From a bacterium (GTDB taxonomy: Bacteria; Actinomycetota; Acidimicrobiia; Spongiisociales; ZC4RG35): 64,000 nucleotides of DNA. The translations under genes and the position numbers were made by a program. Shown here piece by piece: positions 24,802-35,367 of this stretch. The DNA is taken from contig JAPPLW010000082.1 in the NCBI GenBank assembly GCA_028819345.1, positions 23,100 through 87,099 on the forward strand, read 5' to 3'. The stretch's first letter is position 1; each line of letters opens with the position of its first letter. The notes beneath the pieces are model-generated. The model was not told the DNA's origin. It ran no database searches and was given only the letters and a program-made list of their open reading frames with translations.

Positions 24802-26115
24802 ATGACAAGGATCGTCCCTCGACGATTGTTGATGGCCACTGCGGCCGTGTTTGTGATGTTGGGAGCCGCCTGCGGGGAACCTGAGCCGCCGGAGTACCTG
24901 GGCGACGGCTCGCTGGGCACGGTGGTAGTGGTGCAGGGTGAGTCGGTCCAGATCCGGTCCGTCTACACCAGTCCCGGCGAGATCGGCCTCCTGGGGAACT
25001 CCGCGGAGAAGGCCATCGTGCTGGCGGTGGAGGACTACGGGACCGTCCACGGCTTCGATGTAAACCTGGGGGTGGGACTCGACGACATGTGCTCCCCCGA
25101 AGGCGGGATGATCACCGCCTCGCTGGTGATCGCCGAGGGAGACGTGTTGGGGGTGGTTGGCACCAACTGTTCGGCAGCGGCCGCCGAGGCCTCGCCGCTC
25201 ATCACCAGCGCCGGCATGGTGTTGATCTCACCATCCAACACCGCGCCGTCGCTCACTTCGGACCTGGCCGGGAACGAGGGCGAAAGCCACTTCCCCGGCT
25301 ACTACCGCACGGCCCACAACGACCTGATCCAGGGAGAGGCCTCTGCTCACTTCCTGTATGGAGAAGGCGTCTCCAGCGCGGCTGTCGTGCACGACGGCGG
25401 ACCCTACACCATGGGCCTGGCCACCGCCTTCGCCAACGCATTCGAGAGAGAAGGGGGCGTGATCACGGGCACTTGGGAAGTCGACCGCAAGGAACAGGAG
25501 TTCGAGCAGGTGCTCACCGAGATAGCCGAAGGCGAACCGGAGGCCCTGTTCTTCCCGATCTTCTACCCGACCGGAAAGTACCTGGTGGAGCAGGCGGCCG
25601 AGATGCCGGCTTTCTCGGACATGGTGTTCGCCGGTGCCGACGGTCTGCTCGGCGACAGTTTCCTCTCGCTGCCCGAGAGCGAGGGCATGTACATATCGGG
25701 TCCCGACGACCGCTTCGGAGACAACGTCAACCAGCGCACCGGCTGGAGCGCCACGGATCTGGAGGCCCGTCTAACGGAGATCGAGGGCGGACCGCCCAGC
25801 AATGCCTTCTGGGGGCACGCCTACGACGCCACCGTCATGTTGCTGGACGCCATCTCCGCCGCGTCATACCTGCGGTCCGGCGACAACGCCCTGGTCATAG
25901 ACCGGGCCGGGTTGCGGGAATACCTCGACAACCTCTCCGGATTCCATGGAGTGACCGGCGTTCTCAGTTGCGACGAGTTCGGAGACTGCGGCGCCTCCCG
26001 GGTGGTGATCCACGAACACCTGGACTCCACCAACCTCCAGGCCACCAGGGAGAACATAGTCTTCGAGGTCGGCCCGGAAGGCCAGCAGACCCGGGAGTCC
26101 CTAACCGAGCACTGA
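24802..26115 (+). CDS. periplasmic-binding-fold lipoprotein (branched-chain amino acid / amide type)
   Basis: 437-aa extracytoplasmic ligand-binding lipoprotein. The signal peptide ends in the lipobox LGAAC at about residue 24. The body matches the type I binding fold of LivJ-like proteins: VYTSPGEIGLLGNSAEKAIVLAVEDY is the first lobe start (fragment SAEKAIVLAVEDY), GVVGTNCSAAAAEASPLI, a hinge near DNALV, and FWGHAYDATVMLLDAI. AGGAGA precedes the ATG. There is no permease or ATPase beside it, so it may serve a remote transporter or act as a sensor. Ligand unknown. Confidence 0.85.
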   Translation: MTRIVPRRLLMATAAVFVMLGAACGEPEPPEYLGDGSLGTVVVVQGESVQIRSVYTSPGEIGLLGNSAEKAIVLAVEDYGTVHGFDVNLGVGLDDMCSPEGGMITASLVIAEGDVLGVVGTNCSAAAAEASPLITSAGMVLISPSNTAPSLTSDLAGNEGESHFPGYYRTAHNDLIQGEASAHFLYGEGVSSAAVVHDGGPYTMGLATAFANAFEREGGVITGTWEVDRKEQEFEQVLTEIAEGEPEALFFPIFYPTGKYLVEQAAEMPAFSDMVFAGADGLLGDSFLSLPESEGMYISGPDDRFGDNVNQRTGWSATDLEARLTEIEGGPPSNAFWGHAYDATVMLLDAISAASYLRSGDNALVIDRAGLREYLDNLSGFHGVTGVLSCDEFGDCGASRVVIHEHLDSTNLQATRENIVFEVGPEGQQTRESLTEH

Positions 26116-26205
26116 CGAGCCATTGCTCTGCAGCCGCCGAGTACATCAGTGGGGTTCCGGATCGGCGGGGATTGACGGGCGATAAACGCGCTGTCCAGTG
26201 AGCAG

Positions 26206-27051
26206 CTAGTAACTCGTGAAAGTGAGTACACCCAGCCCGTAGTCGTTGGTGCTGGCGAGGGCCACCATGGTCTGGTGCACGTCCCGGGCCACGTCCATGA
26301 TCAACGCCTCGCTGGCGGTGGCGTCCTGCAACCCGAACTTGGTCATAACCGTGATGGCGTAGGGGCGGTTGGGGAGGAACACGATTCCCACGTCGCAGCG
26401 GACCCGTTCCATGCCGCCCGACTTGTTGGCCACCGCCAGGTCGGAGGGTATCGCCCGGTTCAACGGCGTCGACTTGGGCTTTCCGAGGATGCGCAGGACC
26501 TGCTCCGCCACTCCTGGCGAGGGCTTGCCCCGGTACAGCACCTCCATCATCGCCACCAACTCGTTCGGCGTCGAGACGTTCTCCTCGCCGCGGTCTATGG
26601 CTTCGCTGTCCATCATCTTGCGCCTCAACCTGGTCTCTGTGAGGCCCATGCCGTCCAGCAGCGCGTTGGTCGCCTCCATGCCCGCCCAGTCGATGCACAT
26701 GTTGGTCGAGGTGTTGTCCGACACGATGATCATCAGGATGGCGATGTCCAGCACCGACAACTCGGGCTCGCTCTCCATGTAGTGGATCACCCCGCTGCCC
26801 CTTCCGTACATCTCGGGTGTGATCCTTACCCGGTCGGTGAGGTCTATCTCCCCCTGTTCGGCGCGGGCCAGCAACTGCGTCAGGATGTGGATCTTGATGC
26901 TGGACGCCGTGGGAAACACCTCATCGCCGCGGATGGAGAACCCGTCTCCACGTTCCAGATCCAGCACCGAAACCGCCGCTACTCCCTCGAAACCCTCGAC
27001 TCTTTGACGCGACCGCTTCTCCAAGCGCTCCCATAGGCTCCTGTAGCTCAT
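26206..27051 (-). CDS. class A beta-lactamase-fold serine hydrolase
   Basis: 281 aa with the full active-site layout: SxxK in TASSIKI, SDN in VSDNTSTN, a glutamate in RGEENVSTPNELV at the omega loop and KSG in ANKSGGM, which replaces KTG. No signal peptide is visible, so it is probably cytoplasmic and perhaps not an antibiotic-resistance enzyme; cytoplasmic relatives of unknown substrate are common. ATG 27051 with AGGAGAG upstream was chosen over longer starts at 27126 and 27087. It lies 80 bp behind the nucleoside-transporter operon on the same strand. Confidence 0.82.
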   Translation of the reverse strand: MSYRSLWERLEKRSRQRVEGFEGVAAVSVLDLERGDGFSIRGDEVFPTASSIKIHILTQLLARAEQGEIDLTDRVRITPEMYGRGSGVIHYMESEPELSVLDIAILMIIVSDNTSTNMCIDWAGMEATNALLDGMGLTETRLRRKMMDSEAIDRGEENVSTPNELVAMMEVLYRGKPSPGVAEQVLRILGKPKSTPLNRAIPSDLAVANKSGGMERVRCDVGIVFLPNRPYAITVMTKFGLQDATASEALIMDVARDVHQTMVALASTNDYGLGVLTFTSY

Positions 27052-27132
27052 CACTTCTCTCCTTGCTTCTTTCCGCGGCACGGCCATCGCTCCCTGGCTC
27101 GTCCCCGACCTCCCTCTCCTGTCCAAGCTTAA

Positions 27133-28050
27133 TCAACCGGCGGTGGTCAGGTCGAGGAGGCGGGCGAATCGTTTGCGGGCGATGATCAGCGCCAGCAGGG
27201 TCACTACGAAGGGCAGAGCGTCGGTGATCTGCACCGGCAGGCCGTTGCCCTGGAAGCGGAAACCCAGCGCCTCGGCCAGGGCGAACAGGGCGGCGGCCGC
27301 CAGCACGCCCACCGGATGGGCGCGGCCCAGCATCACCGCCACCACCGCCACCCAACCGCGCCCGCTTGACATGTTCTCGGCGAACTGCACGACGTTGCCC
27401 AGGGACAGCTGGGCCCCGGCCAGCCCGGCCAAGGCGCCTGACGCCAGCACCGCCCCGTACTTGTAGACGGTGGGACTCACTCCCAGGGTCTCCGCCGCCA
27501 ACGGGCGTTCACCAACCCCTCTCAGACGCAGGCCCACCGGAGTCCGGAAGAGGAACACCCACAACGCCGGTACCAGCAACAGAGCAACGTAGGTGAGAAT
27601 CGTGTTGTCGAAGAGGACGGGACCGATCCACGGGATGTCGGAGAGAACCGGGATGGCGATCCGGTCCAGGCCGTCGATCCGGGGATGCTGGAACACCCCC
27701 CGCACGTCGAAGAGCTGCGGCAGGAGGAACCCTGTGAGTCCCATCGCCAGCAGATTCAGTGCTATCCCCAGCACGATCGGGTCGCCGCGGCGGGTAACCG
27801 TGCCGTACGCCAACGCCAGGGAGATCAGCATCCCGGCCGCAATCCCGAACACAACTCCCAGCGTCCAGCTGATCGCCAGGTAGGAACCGGCCACCGCCGC
27901 GAAGGCGCCCGCCAGCATGATCCCCTCCAGGGCGATCTGGAAGACCCCCGCCCGCTCGCAGATCATGCCTCCCAGCGCGGCCAGGAGGATGGGGATCATC
28001 GCCCGGGTCGCCGAGTCGAACAGGGCGGCGTCCAAGATCTGTTCGAACAT
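27133..28050 (-). CDS. nucleoside-type ABC importer, second permease
   Basis: 305 aa, about eight to ten membrane helices, of the BPD_transp_2 permease family paired with BMP-type binding proteins (NupQ/BmpD-like role). Seen: ERAGVFQIALEGIMLAGAF, a diagnostic N-terminal segment, RGDPIVLGIALNLLAMGLTG and the coupling-helix region GERPLAAETLGVSPTVYKYG. Its start overlaps the stop of the first permease by 1 nt. Together with the two upstream genes and the binding protein it forms a complete importer, probably for nucleosides. Confidence 0.9.
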   Translation of the reverse strand: MFEQILDAALFDSATRAMIPILLAALGGMICERAGVFQIALEGIMLAGAFAAVAGSYLAISWTLGVVFGIAAGMLISLALAYGTVTRRGDPIVLGIALNLLAMGLTGFLLPQLFDVRGVFQHPRIDGLDRIAIPVLSDIPWIGPVLFDNTILTYVALLLVPALWVFLFRTPVGLRLRGVGERPLAAETLGVSPTVYKYGAVLASGALAGLAGAQLSLGNVVQFAENMSSGRGWVAVVAVMLGRAHPVGVLAAAALFALAEALGFRFQGNGLPVQITDALPFVVTLLALIIARKRFARLLDLTTAG

Positions 28051-29144
28051 CAGACCTCTCCGACCGCCGCGGACTCCGCATCGCTCACCTCGGTGGAAGG
28101 GCGTTCACCCCGCCGGATGGCCAGCCGGCACGCCACCGCCACGATCACCACTGCCTGCAGCACCTGGGAGAGGCGCCATGAGACACCGGCGTTTCGCTGC
28201 ATGGCAAGTCCGCCGATCTGGAGGGCCGAGAAGAACATTCCCGTGATGAAGATGGGGATTGGGCGATTGACCGCCAGAAGGGAGACCAGCAGGCCCGTCC
28301 AGGCAAACCCGGCGAGCACCAACTCCCCGTCGATGAATCGCAGGGCCTCGCCGATGATGAGATGGGTCCCGATCAGTCCGCCGATGGCGCCGGCCACCAC
28401 CATCACCTGGACGGTTCGCTGCTCGACGTCGATCCCTCCGTAGCGGGCCGAGCGCATGTTGAAACCGGTCATCTGGGACTCATACCCCGCCACCGACCGC
28501 GCGTACACCATCCAAAGGAGCGCAACCAGAACTATGACCAGTATCAGTGATAGGCTCACGCCTCCGAAGATCGGCATCTTTGGCATCCGGGCCGTCTCTG
28601 GAACCTGGCGAGTGGACGTGAGAGTGACGGCGTCGTCCAAAAGTTGAAACCGCACCAGGTAACCGGTGATAGCGCGGGCCACGTAGTTGAGGAGAAGGCT
28701 CGTGATCAGGATGGGAAGACGGAGCCAGGTCTGTCCGTAGGCGGGGAGCAACCCCCACACTGCTCCCACCACCGCGCCGGCGAGCATCGCCAGCGGGACG
28801 ATCACATACCCCGGGCCGGGCACGTAGATGGCCACGATCGTTCCCGCCAGGCCGCCGATCACCATCTGACCCTCTCCCCCCAGGTTGATGATTCCCGACC
28901 GGAAGGCTATGGAGACCGCCAGCGCCATGCCGATGATCGGTACCGACCTGCCGAGGGTGTTGCGCAACCCCGAACCTGTAACGGCGCCGGTGAACATCTC
29001 CCCCCCGGCTGCCAGGGGGTCGCCTCCGGTGACGGCCACGATGGCCGCAGCCAGGGCAAAGGCGAACAACAGCGAGAAAGTGACCGGGCTCCTCACGGCC
29101 CGCCGGCTCATGTCCCCGACTTCGTTCAGGACTCGCTCAAGCAA
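28050..29144 (-). CDS. nucleoside-type ABC importer, first permease
   Basis: 364 aa permease (NupP/BmpC-like role) with an N-terminal cytoplasmic stretch (RVLNEVGDMSRRAVRSP) and about ten helices. Motifs: SIAFRSGIINLGGEGQMVIG, characteristic of this family, and YESQMTGFNMRSARYGGI for ATPase contact. Its start lies inside the 3' end of the ATPase gene (8-nt overlap), and it is coupled to the next permease. Residue bias and spacing fit a single operon from mtnA onward. Confidence 0.9.
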   Translation of the reverse strand: MLERVLNEVGDMSRRAVRSPVTFSLLFAFALAAAIVAVTGGDPLAAGGEMFTGAVTGSGLRNTLGRSVPIIGMALAVSIAFRSGIINLGGEGQMVIGGLAGTIVAIYVPGPGYVIVPLAMLAGAVVGAVWGLLPAYGQTWLRLPILITSLLLNYVARAITGYLVRFQLLDDAVTLTSTRQVPETARMPKMPIFGGVSLSLILVIVLVALLWMVYARSVAGYESQMTGFNMRSARYGGIDVEQRTVQVMVVAGAIGGLIGTHLIIGEALRFIDGELVLAGFAWTGLLVSLLAVNRPIPIFITGMFFSALQIGGLAMQRNAGVSWRLSQVLQAVVIVAVACRLAIRRGERPSTEVSDAESAAVGEV

Positions 29145-30660
29145 CCGCCGCCTCCAGGTGCGCTCCGGTCATGTAGAGGCCGATCTCGGGCTCATCGACA
29201 GTGCGAGGATCCAGAGTGGCGACGATGCTCCCCTCGAACATCACCAGGATGCGGGTACTGAGAGCAAGGATCTCCGACAACTCCGCCGACACCATCAGCA
29301 CCGCTCCGCCTTGGTCGCGGTAGCGGATCAACTGGCTGTGGACGAACTCGATGGCGCCGATGTCCAACCCGCGGGTGGGCTGCTCGGCTATCAGAAGAGG
29401 GGTCCCGTGTTCCATCTCCCGGGCGACCACGACCTTCTGCAGGTTCCCACCCGAAAGCGTGGAGACCGGACCTGCCACCGAACCCGCCTTTATGTCGAAC
29501 ACCTCCACCAGACGCCGGGTGAGCCGGGCCACCGCGCCACGGTCGAACCAGCCTCTACGTTGGACAGTCTCCTCCCGGTGATGACCAATGAGAAGGTTCT
29601 CCGAGACCGACGCCTGGCGGATTGTGCCCACCCCGTAGCGGTCCTCGGGGATGTAGGCCAAGCCTGCCGCTCGCCGCCCCGCCACATCGGCCATGGTGAT
29701 GTCGGTTCCCGACAGGGTCACGGCGCCGGTGTCGGCCTCCGTCAGACCGCAGAGAGCCTCGATCAACTCGCTCTGCCCGTTCCCCGCCACGCCGGCTATC
29801 CCGACTATCTCTCCGGACCTGACCTGGAAACTGGCGTCCTTCACCACCGCACGGCCGTGCCCGCCCAGAACGGTCAGGTTCTCCACCTCCAGCACCGCTT
29901 GGTCCGGTTGGTGCTCGGGGGCTCTGCGATCCAGATCCACCGCCCGGCCGGTCATGTGCAGGGTGATCTCGGCCGGGTCGGTTTCGGCGGTCACCAGGTC
30001 GGCCACCGCCCGGCCGTTGCGCAGCACGGTGACCCGGTCGGAGATGGCCATCACCTCGCCCAGCTTGTGGGTGATGAAGATGATCGTGCGTCCCGCCTCG
30101 CGTAAGCGCCTGATCACTTCGAACAACTGGTCCCTCTCCTGGGGGGTGAGCACCGCGGTGGGCTCGTCCAAGATCAGGACCTGGGCGTCCCGGTAGAGGG
30201 CCTTCAATATCTCGACCCGCTGCAACACCCCGACGGGTAGATCCTCCACCGCCGCCTCGGGATCGACCGCCAGTCCGTAGCGATCGGCCAGGTCGCTGAC
30301 CCGGGCGACGCCGGCGGACCGGTCGATCAACCCGCGGCGGCGGGGCTCCTGGCGGAATACCACGTTCTCGGCCACGCTCAGGGTCGGGAACAGCTTGAAG
30401 GATTGGTGCACCATCCCCAGTCCGGCGGCGATGGCGTCGAGGGCCGAAGAGAACTCGACCCGCTCCCCCCGTATGAATATCTCTCCCTCGTCGGGAGGGA
30501 AGAGACCGTAGAGAAGTGACATCAGGGTGGTCTTTCCCGCCCCGTTCTCACCCACTATGGCATGGATCTCCGCGGGACGCACGGCCAGGTCGACGGCGTC
30601 GTTGGCAAGGACGCCGGGGTACCGCTTAGTTATCCCGCGGAGCTCCAGCTCAAATGTCAA
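29137..30660 (-). CDS. nucleoside-type ABC importer, duplicated ATP-binding subunit
   Basis: 507 aa with two ABC domains (NupO/BmpB-like). First domain: Walker [17 protein letters not shown], signature region [15 protein letters not shown] (degenerate LSGGQ), Walker [12 protein letters not shown]. Second domain: degenerate Walker [15 protein letters not shown], signature [16 protein letters not shown], and [15 protein letters not shown]. This asymmetry is standard for ribose/nucleoside-type importers. It starts 4 nt after the binding-protein gene. Energises import of the nucleoside bound by the BMP lipoprotein. Confidence 0.92.
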   Translation of the reverse strand: MTFELELRGITKRYPGVLANDAVDLAVRPAEIHAIVGENGAGKTTLMSLLYGLFPPDEGEIFIRGERVEFSSALDAIAAGLGMVHQSFKLFPTLSVAENVVFRQEPRRRGLIDRSAGVARVSDLADRYGLAVDPEAAVEDLPVGVLQRVEILKALYRDAQVLILDEPTAVLTPQERDQLFEVIRRLREAGRTIIFITHKLGEVMAISDRVTVLRNGRAVADLVTAETDPAEITLHMTGRAVDLDRRAPEHQPDQAVLEVENLTVLGGHGRAVVKDASFQVRSGEIVGIAGVAGNGQSELIEALCGLTEADTGAVTLSGTDITMADVAGRRAAGLAYIPEDRYGVGTIRQASVSENLLIGHHREETVQRRGWFDRGAVARLTRRLVEVFDIKAGSVAGPVSTLSGGNLQKVVVAREMEHGTPLLIAEQPTRGLDIGAIEFVHSQLIRYRDQGGAVLMVSAELSEILALSTRILVMFEGSIVATLDPRTVDEPEIGLYMTGAHLEAAVA

Positions 30661-30664
30661 GTAC

Positions 30665-31695
30665 TCAACCGAACAGGGGGTCGGGGACCACTATGTCGCC
30701 GCTGACGATGGCGTCCCGGGCGTCGCGGACCTCCGCCACGATGTCGGGATGGTCGGCGATCACGCACTGGCTGTCCGCCAGGACCTCGTCGGACTCCAGC
30801 GCCATCACGCCGGTGCCGCCCTCGGCCAGCCCGAAGGCCACCACCGGACCGGCGGTCCCGTCGAGGACCTGCTTCGCCAACTGCTCGACCAGCACGTCCA
30901 CCAGCTTCAGGTTGTTGTCGACGATGTGTCCCGGCGCCTCGGGGCACTGGTTGACGTCGACGCCGTAGCTCAAGAAGCCCTCCTGCACGGCGGCTTCGAA
31001 AATGCCGCCGTTGGATCCGGCGCCCACCGCGAAGATGTGGTCTGCGCCGCGGGCCGCTACCGCCAGGGCTTGCTCCTTGGCGCGGGCGGGATCGGAGAAG
31101 GGGTTGTCTCCACCGATGAACACCTGGGTGTCGTTGATGGAGGGGTCGATGCTCTGGGCGCCCAGCGCGAAGCTGTCCGACCAGCGATGGAGGAACGGGA
31201 TGTCCAGGGCCACCACCGAGCCGATCTCCTTGGCCTCGCTGAGGCGTCCGGCCATAATTCCCAGCAGGTACGCCCCCTCGTGCTCGCGGAACACTCCGCA
31301 GTGCAGGTTGGCGGCCGGCTCGTTGGGGCAGGCGTCGATCAGGATGAATTTCTGATCGGGGTTGGCCTTGGATAGCTCGTCGGCCAACTCGACCAGGGTG
31401 AAGGTGGTGAGCACCACAATGTCGGGCGCCTCGTCGATGGCGGCCTCGATGTTGGCGCGCCGGTCGGAATCGTTGGTCGATTCGAAGGTCTTCCAGGTCC
31501 CGTCCAGTTCCTCTGCGACTCTCTGCGTGCCGACTTGGCCGAGTTCAAGGAACTTGTTGACACCGATCGGATTGGGAGTCACATAGATGAGGCTCGGCCC
31601 TTCGGCGGCCGCTTCTTCATCGTCGCCTCCGCATGCCGAGGCCAGCAGGGCCAAGGCAGCCATCAAGGCAATGCCCAGGATCATCTTGCGGTTCT

Positions 31696-31699
<4 letters not shown>
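30665..31699 (-). CDS. BMP-family nucleoside-binding lipoprotein
   Basis: 344-aa lipoprotein with signal MILGIALMAALALLASAC and Cys at about residue 23. The mature part is of the Bmp/PnrA family: FREHEGAYLLGIMAGRLSE is the family hallmark, with GSVVALDIPFLHRWSDSFALG, FIGGDNPFSDPARAKEQA, and VFAVGAGSNGG-like IFAVGAGSNGG. Relatives bind purine or pyrimidine nucleosides. AGGAGG precedes the ATG, which lies in the mtnA stop (4-nt overlap), so transporter and isomerase are translationally coupled. Confidence 0.9.
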
Positions 31700-32790
<1,091 letters not shown>

Positions 32791-32800
32791 AGCAATCCTC

Positions 32801-32811
32801 TAGCCTATAGG
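32801..32811. promoter_or_regulatory. minimal divergent promoter region with palindrome
   Basis: The gap between the mtnA and deaminase start codons is only 24 bp. It contains TAGCCT (8 nt before ATG 32815) and the palindrome CCTATAGG, which could serve both directions. Confidence 0.4.
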
Positions 32812-32814
32812 AAG

Positions 32815-34131
32815 ATGCCGCAGACCCGTCGATACGTGGCCGATCACCTGATTCCCATGGAGCCGGAAGGCGTCATCCACTCACCGGGCGTCGTAGACAC
32901 CGAAGACGGAGTGGTGGTGTGGGCGGGGAAGGCCGAGGAGGCCCCGGACCTCGCCGAGAGCACGACCGAACGGGTGGAGGGCGTGCTGCTCCCCGGGATG
33001 GTGAACATCCATTGTCACACTCCCATGGTCCTCCTGCGGGGCGCGGGAGAGAACCTGCCGGTGGACCGGTGGCTACACGAGGTGATGTGGCCGCGGGAGG
33101 CCCGCCTCACCCCCGAGGACGTGGAGGTGGGGATGGCCGCCGGCGCCGCGGAACTGCTGGCCGGGGGCGTGACCACCTCGTTGGAGATGTACTTCTGCGG
33201 GGAGGCCGTGGCAGCCGGAGCGGTCTGGGCGGGGCTCCGGTGCGTTGTCACCGCTCCGCTCATCGAAGACCCGAAGCTGAGCGGGATGTTCGGCTCCCTG
33301 CAGCACCAGTTGGACGAGATGACCGAACTCATCAGGCGTTGGGAGGAGAGCACCCTGATTCAGGTGGGAATCGGACCCCACGCCGTGTACTCCCTCTCCG
33401 AGGAGTGCCTGCGGAGCGTGGCCGACGCGGCGGCCACCCACGGGGCGCTGGTCCACATCCACGTCGATGAGCAGGAGTGGGAGGTGGAGGCGGTACGCAA
33501 GCAGACGGGAATGTCGGCCACCGCCTTCCTGAAGGAGGTGGGCATCCTGGACTCGCCCACTATGGCCGCCCACTCGGTGTGGATCTCACCCGAGGACATC
33601 GACATCCTGGCCGAGTCGGGAGCGGGGGTGGCCCACTGTCCCTGTTCCAACGGCAAGCACGCCTCCGGCATCGCCCCGGTGGCGGAGATGCGGGCGGCCG
33701 GGATCCCGGTGGGAATCGCCACCGACGGACCGGCTTCCCACCATCGCCTGGACATGTTCGAGGAGATGCGGATGGCCATGCGCCTGGCCCGCATCCGCTC
33801 CCAGGACGCCGCAGCCCTCCTGCCCCACGAAGCCCTGGCGATGGTGACCCGGGAAGCGGCAGACGCCATCCGCCGGCCCGACCTGGGCAGGCTGGCGCCG
33901 GGGAGCCCAGCCGACATGATCGCCGTCTCCCCCTCCGGCGCGGCCTTCGGTCCGGTGATCCCCGAAGAAGACGATCTCGTGTCGCGGCTGGTCTGGTCGG
34001 GGTCCCCCGCCGCGGTTCACGCCGCTTGGGTGGCGGGAAGGCAGGTGATGTCGGAGGGCGAGGTGCTCACCGTAGACGTCGAAGCGGTCGGCAGGGACGT
34101 CGCCGGCCGCGCCCGCAGGCTGGCCGGATGA
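32815..34131 (+). CDS. 5'-methylthioadenosine / S-adenosylhomocysteine deaminase-type amidohydrolase
   Basis: 438-aa zinc amidohydrolase of the MTA/SAH/5'-deoxyadenosine deaminase group. Metal and catalytic residues: NIHCHTPMVLLRG (HxH), IGPHAVYSLSEE, the histidine of MAAHSVWIS, and ATDGPASHHRLDMFEE for the last Asp. HVDEQEWEVE supplies the catalytic Glu region. It would turn an adenine 5'-modified nucleoside into the hypoxanthine form. ATG 32815 is the only sensible start; longer open frame to the left overlaps mtnA in antisense. Its stop overlaps the next start (ATGA). Confidence 0.88.
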   Translation: MPQTRRYVADHLIPMEPEGVIHSPGVVDTEDGVVVWAGKAEEAPDLAESTTERVEGVLLPGMVNIHCHTPMVLLRGAGENLPVDRWLHEVMWPREARLTPEDVEVGMAAGAAELLAGGVTTSLEMYFCGEAVAAGAVWAGLRCVVTAPLIEDPKLSGMFGSLQHQLDEMTELIRRWEESTLIQVGIGPHAVYSLSEECLRSVADAAATHGALVHIHVDEQEWEVEAVRKQTGMSATAFLKEVGILDSPTMAAHSVWISPEDIDILAESGAGVAHCPCSNGKHASGIAPVAEMRAAGIPVGIATDGPASHHRLDMFEEMRMAMRLARIRSQDAAALLPHEALAMVTREAADAIRRPDLGRLAPGSPADMIAVSPSGAAFGPVIPEEDDLVSRLVWSGSPAAVHAAWVAGRQVMSEGEVLTVDVEAVGRDVAGRARRLAG

Positions 34132-34574
34132 ACGCCGACCAGGTCATCTCCCTCCTGGGCCTCGAGCCCCTTCCGGCCGAAGGCGGCATGTGGACCCGGA
34201 TCTGGCTCGACGATCACGGAAGCGCCATCTATTTCCTGATGCGACCCGGAGACTTCTCCGCCATGCACCGGCTGGACGCTCCCGAGATCTGGCATCACTA
34301 CCTGGGCGCACCGGCCAGCATGCTGCTGCTGCACCCCGGCGGGTCGGTGGACCAGCCCGTCCTCGGAAAAGCGTTACAGGAAGGCCAGCGGCCCTGCGTA
34401 ACGGTGCCGGCCGGGGTGTGGATGGGCGCCTCCACCACCGGCGACTGGAGCCTGGTGGGCGCCACCATGGCGCCCCCGTGGCACCCGGGCCGCTTCGAAC
34501 TGGGCGACCGCGCCGACCTGATCGGCCAATATCCCCGGGCAGCCGGCCGCATCAAAGAACTCACCCGGAACTGA
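34128..34574 (+). CDS. cupin family protein (DUF985 type)
   Basis: 148 aa single cupin barrel. The family signature is visible: SAIYFLMRPGDFSAMHRL, then EIWHHYLGAPASMLLLHPGG and the closing TMAPPWHPGRFELGDR. DUF985 proteins often have sugar- or nucleoside-sugar-related neighbours, but no biochemical function is agreed. Start at the ATGA overlap with the deaminase gene. It may be an epimerase-like or binding protein for the sugar intermediate; this is inference from context only. Confidence 0.85.
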   Translation: MNADQVISLLGLEPLPAEGGMWTRIWLDDHGSAIYFLMRPGDFSAMHRLDAPEIWHHYLGAPASMLLLHPGGSVDQPVLGKALQEGQRPCVTVPAGVWMGASTTGDWSLVGATMAPPWHPGRFELGDRADLIGQYPRAAGRIKELTRN

Positions 34575-34580
34575 CCTGCG

Positions 34581-35354
34581 ATGAGCGTCCTCCCCACCCC
34601 TGCCTCCATGCTCGATCTCTCGGGGCTGGTAGTGGCCGTCACCGGGGCGGGAGGCGGGATCGGCCAGGGAATCGCACGGCGATTCTCCCAGGCCGGAGCC
34701 TCGCTGGTGGCTCACACCCGCACCACCGACCTGGGACCTCTGATCGAGTCGGTGCCGGGACCGGCCGCCGAAGTGATGGCCGACCTGCGTCTACCCGACG
34801 GACCCGACCTGGTGGTGGAGGCGGCCGTGGCCTCCTTCGGCAAGCTCGACGTCCTGGTGAACAACGCCGCCGACCAGACTCTGGTGGCGATGCCGGAGAT
34901 GGACGACGAGCAGTGGCAGAGGATGGTCGACACCAATCTGACCGCCGTGCACCGTCTCACGCAGGCGGTTGCGGCCCATCTCATCTCCCGGCAGTCCCCG
35001 GGCTCGGTGATCCACATCTCGTCGATCGAGGGCAGCCAGCCGGCCCCGCTCCACGGCCACTATGCGGTGACCAAGGCCGGCGTGATCATGCACGCCCGGG
35101 CCGCCGCGCTGGAGTACGGCGCCCACGGCATCCGCGTGAACTCGGTCTCCCCGGGCCTGATCCATCGGGCCGGGCTCACCGAACAGTTTCCGGAAGGGGT
35201 GGCCCGCTGGAAGGCCGCCGCGCCCCTGACGAGACTGGGCACCCCCGAGGACGTGGCGGACGCCTGTGTCTTCTTGGCGTCACCCCTTGCCCGGTGGATA
35301 ACCGGCGCCGACCTGGTGGTGGACGGCGGAGTCCTCGCCCATCCGACCTGGTGA
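34581..35354 (+). CDS. short-chain dehydrogenase/reductase
   Basis: 257 aa classical SDR. Cofactor motif VTGAGGGIGQGIARRF, NNAAD in place of NNAG, catalytic serine in HISSIEGSQ and YxxxK in HYAVTKAG; the C-terminal RLGTPEDVADACVFLAS and DLVVDGG are typical. NAD(P)H-dependent oxidation or reduction of an alcohol/aldehyde. Second SDR follows 13 nt later. Position between the cupin and the aldolase fusion suggests it acts on a sugar or aldehyde intermediate of the same pathway; the substrate is unknown. Confidence 0.88.
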   Translation: MSVLPTPASMLDLSGLVVAVTGAGGGIGQGIARRFSQAGASLVAHTRTTDLGPLIESVPGPAAEVMADLRLPDGPDLVVEAAVASFGKLDVLVNNAADQTLVAMPEMDDEQWQRMVDTNLTAVHRLTQAVAAHLISRQSPGSVIHISSIEGSQPAPLHGHYAVTKAGVIMHARAAALEYGAHGIRVNSVSPGLIHRAGLTEQFPEGVARWKAAAPLTRLGTPEDVADACVFLASPLARWITGADLVVDGGVLAHPTW

Positions 35355-35367
35355 TGAAGGACTAGCC

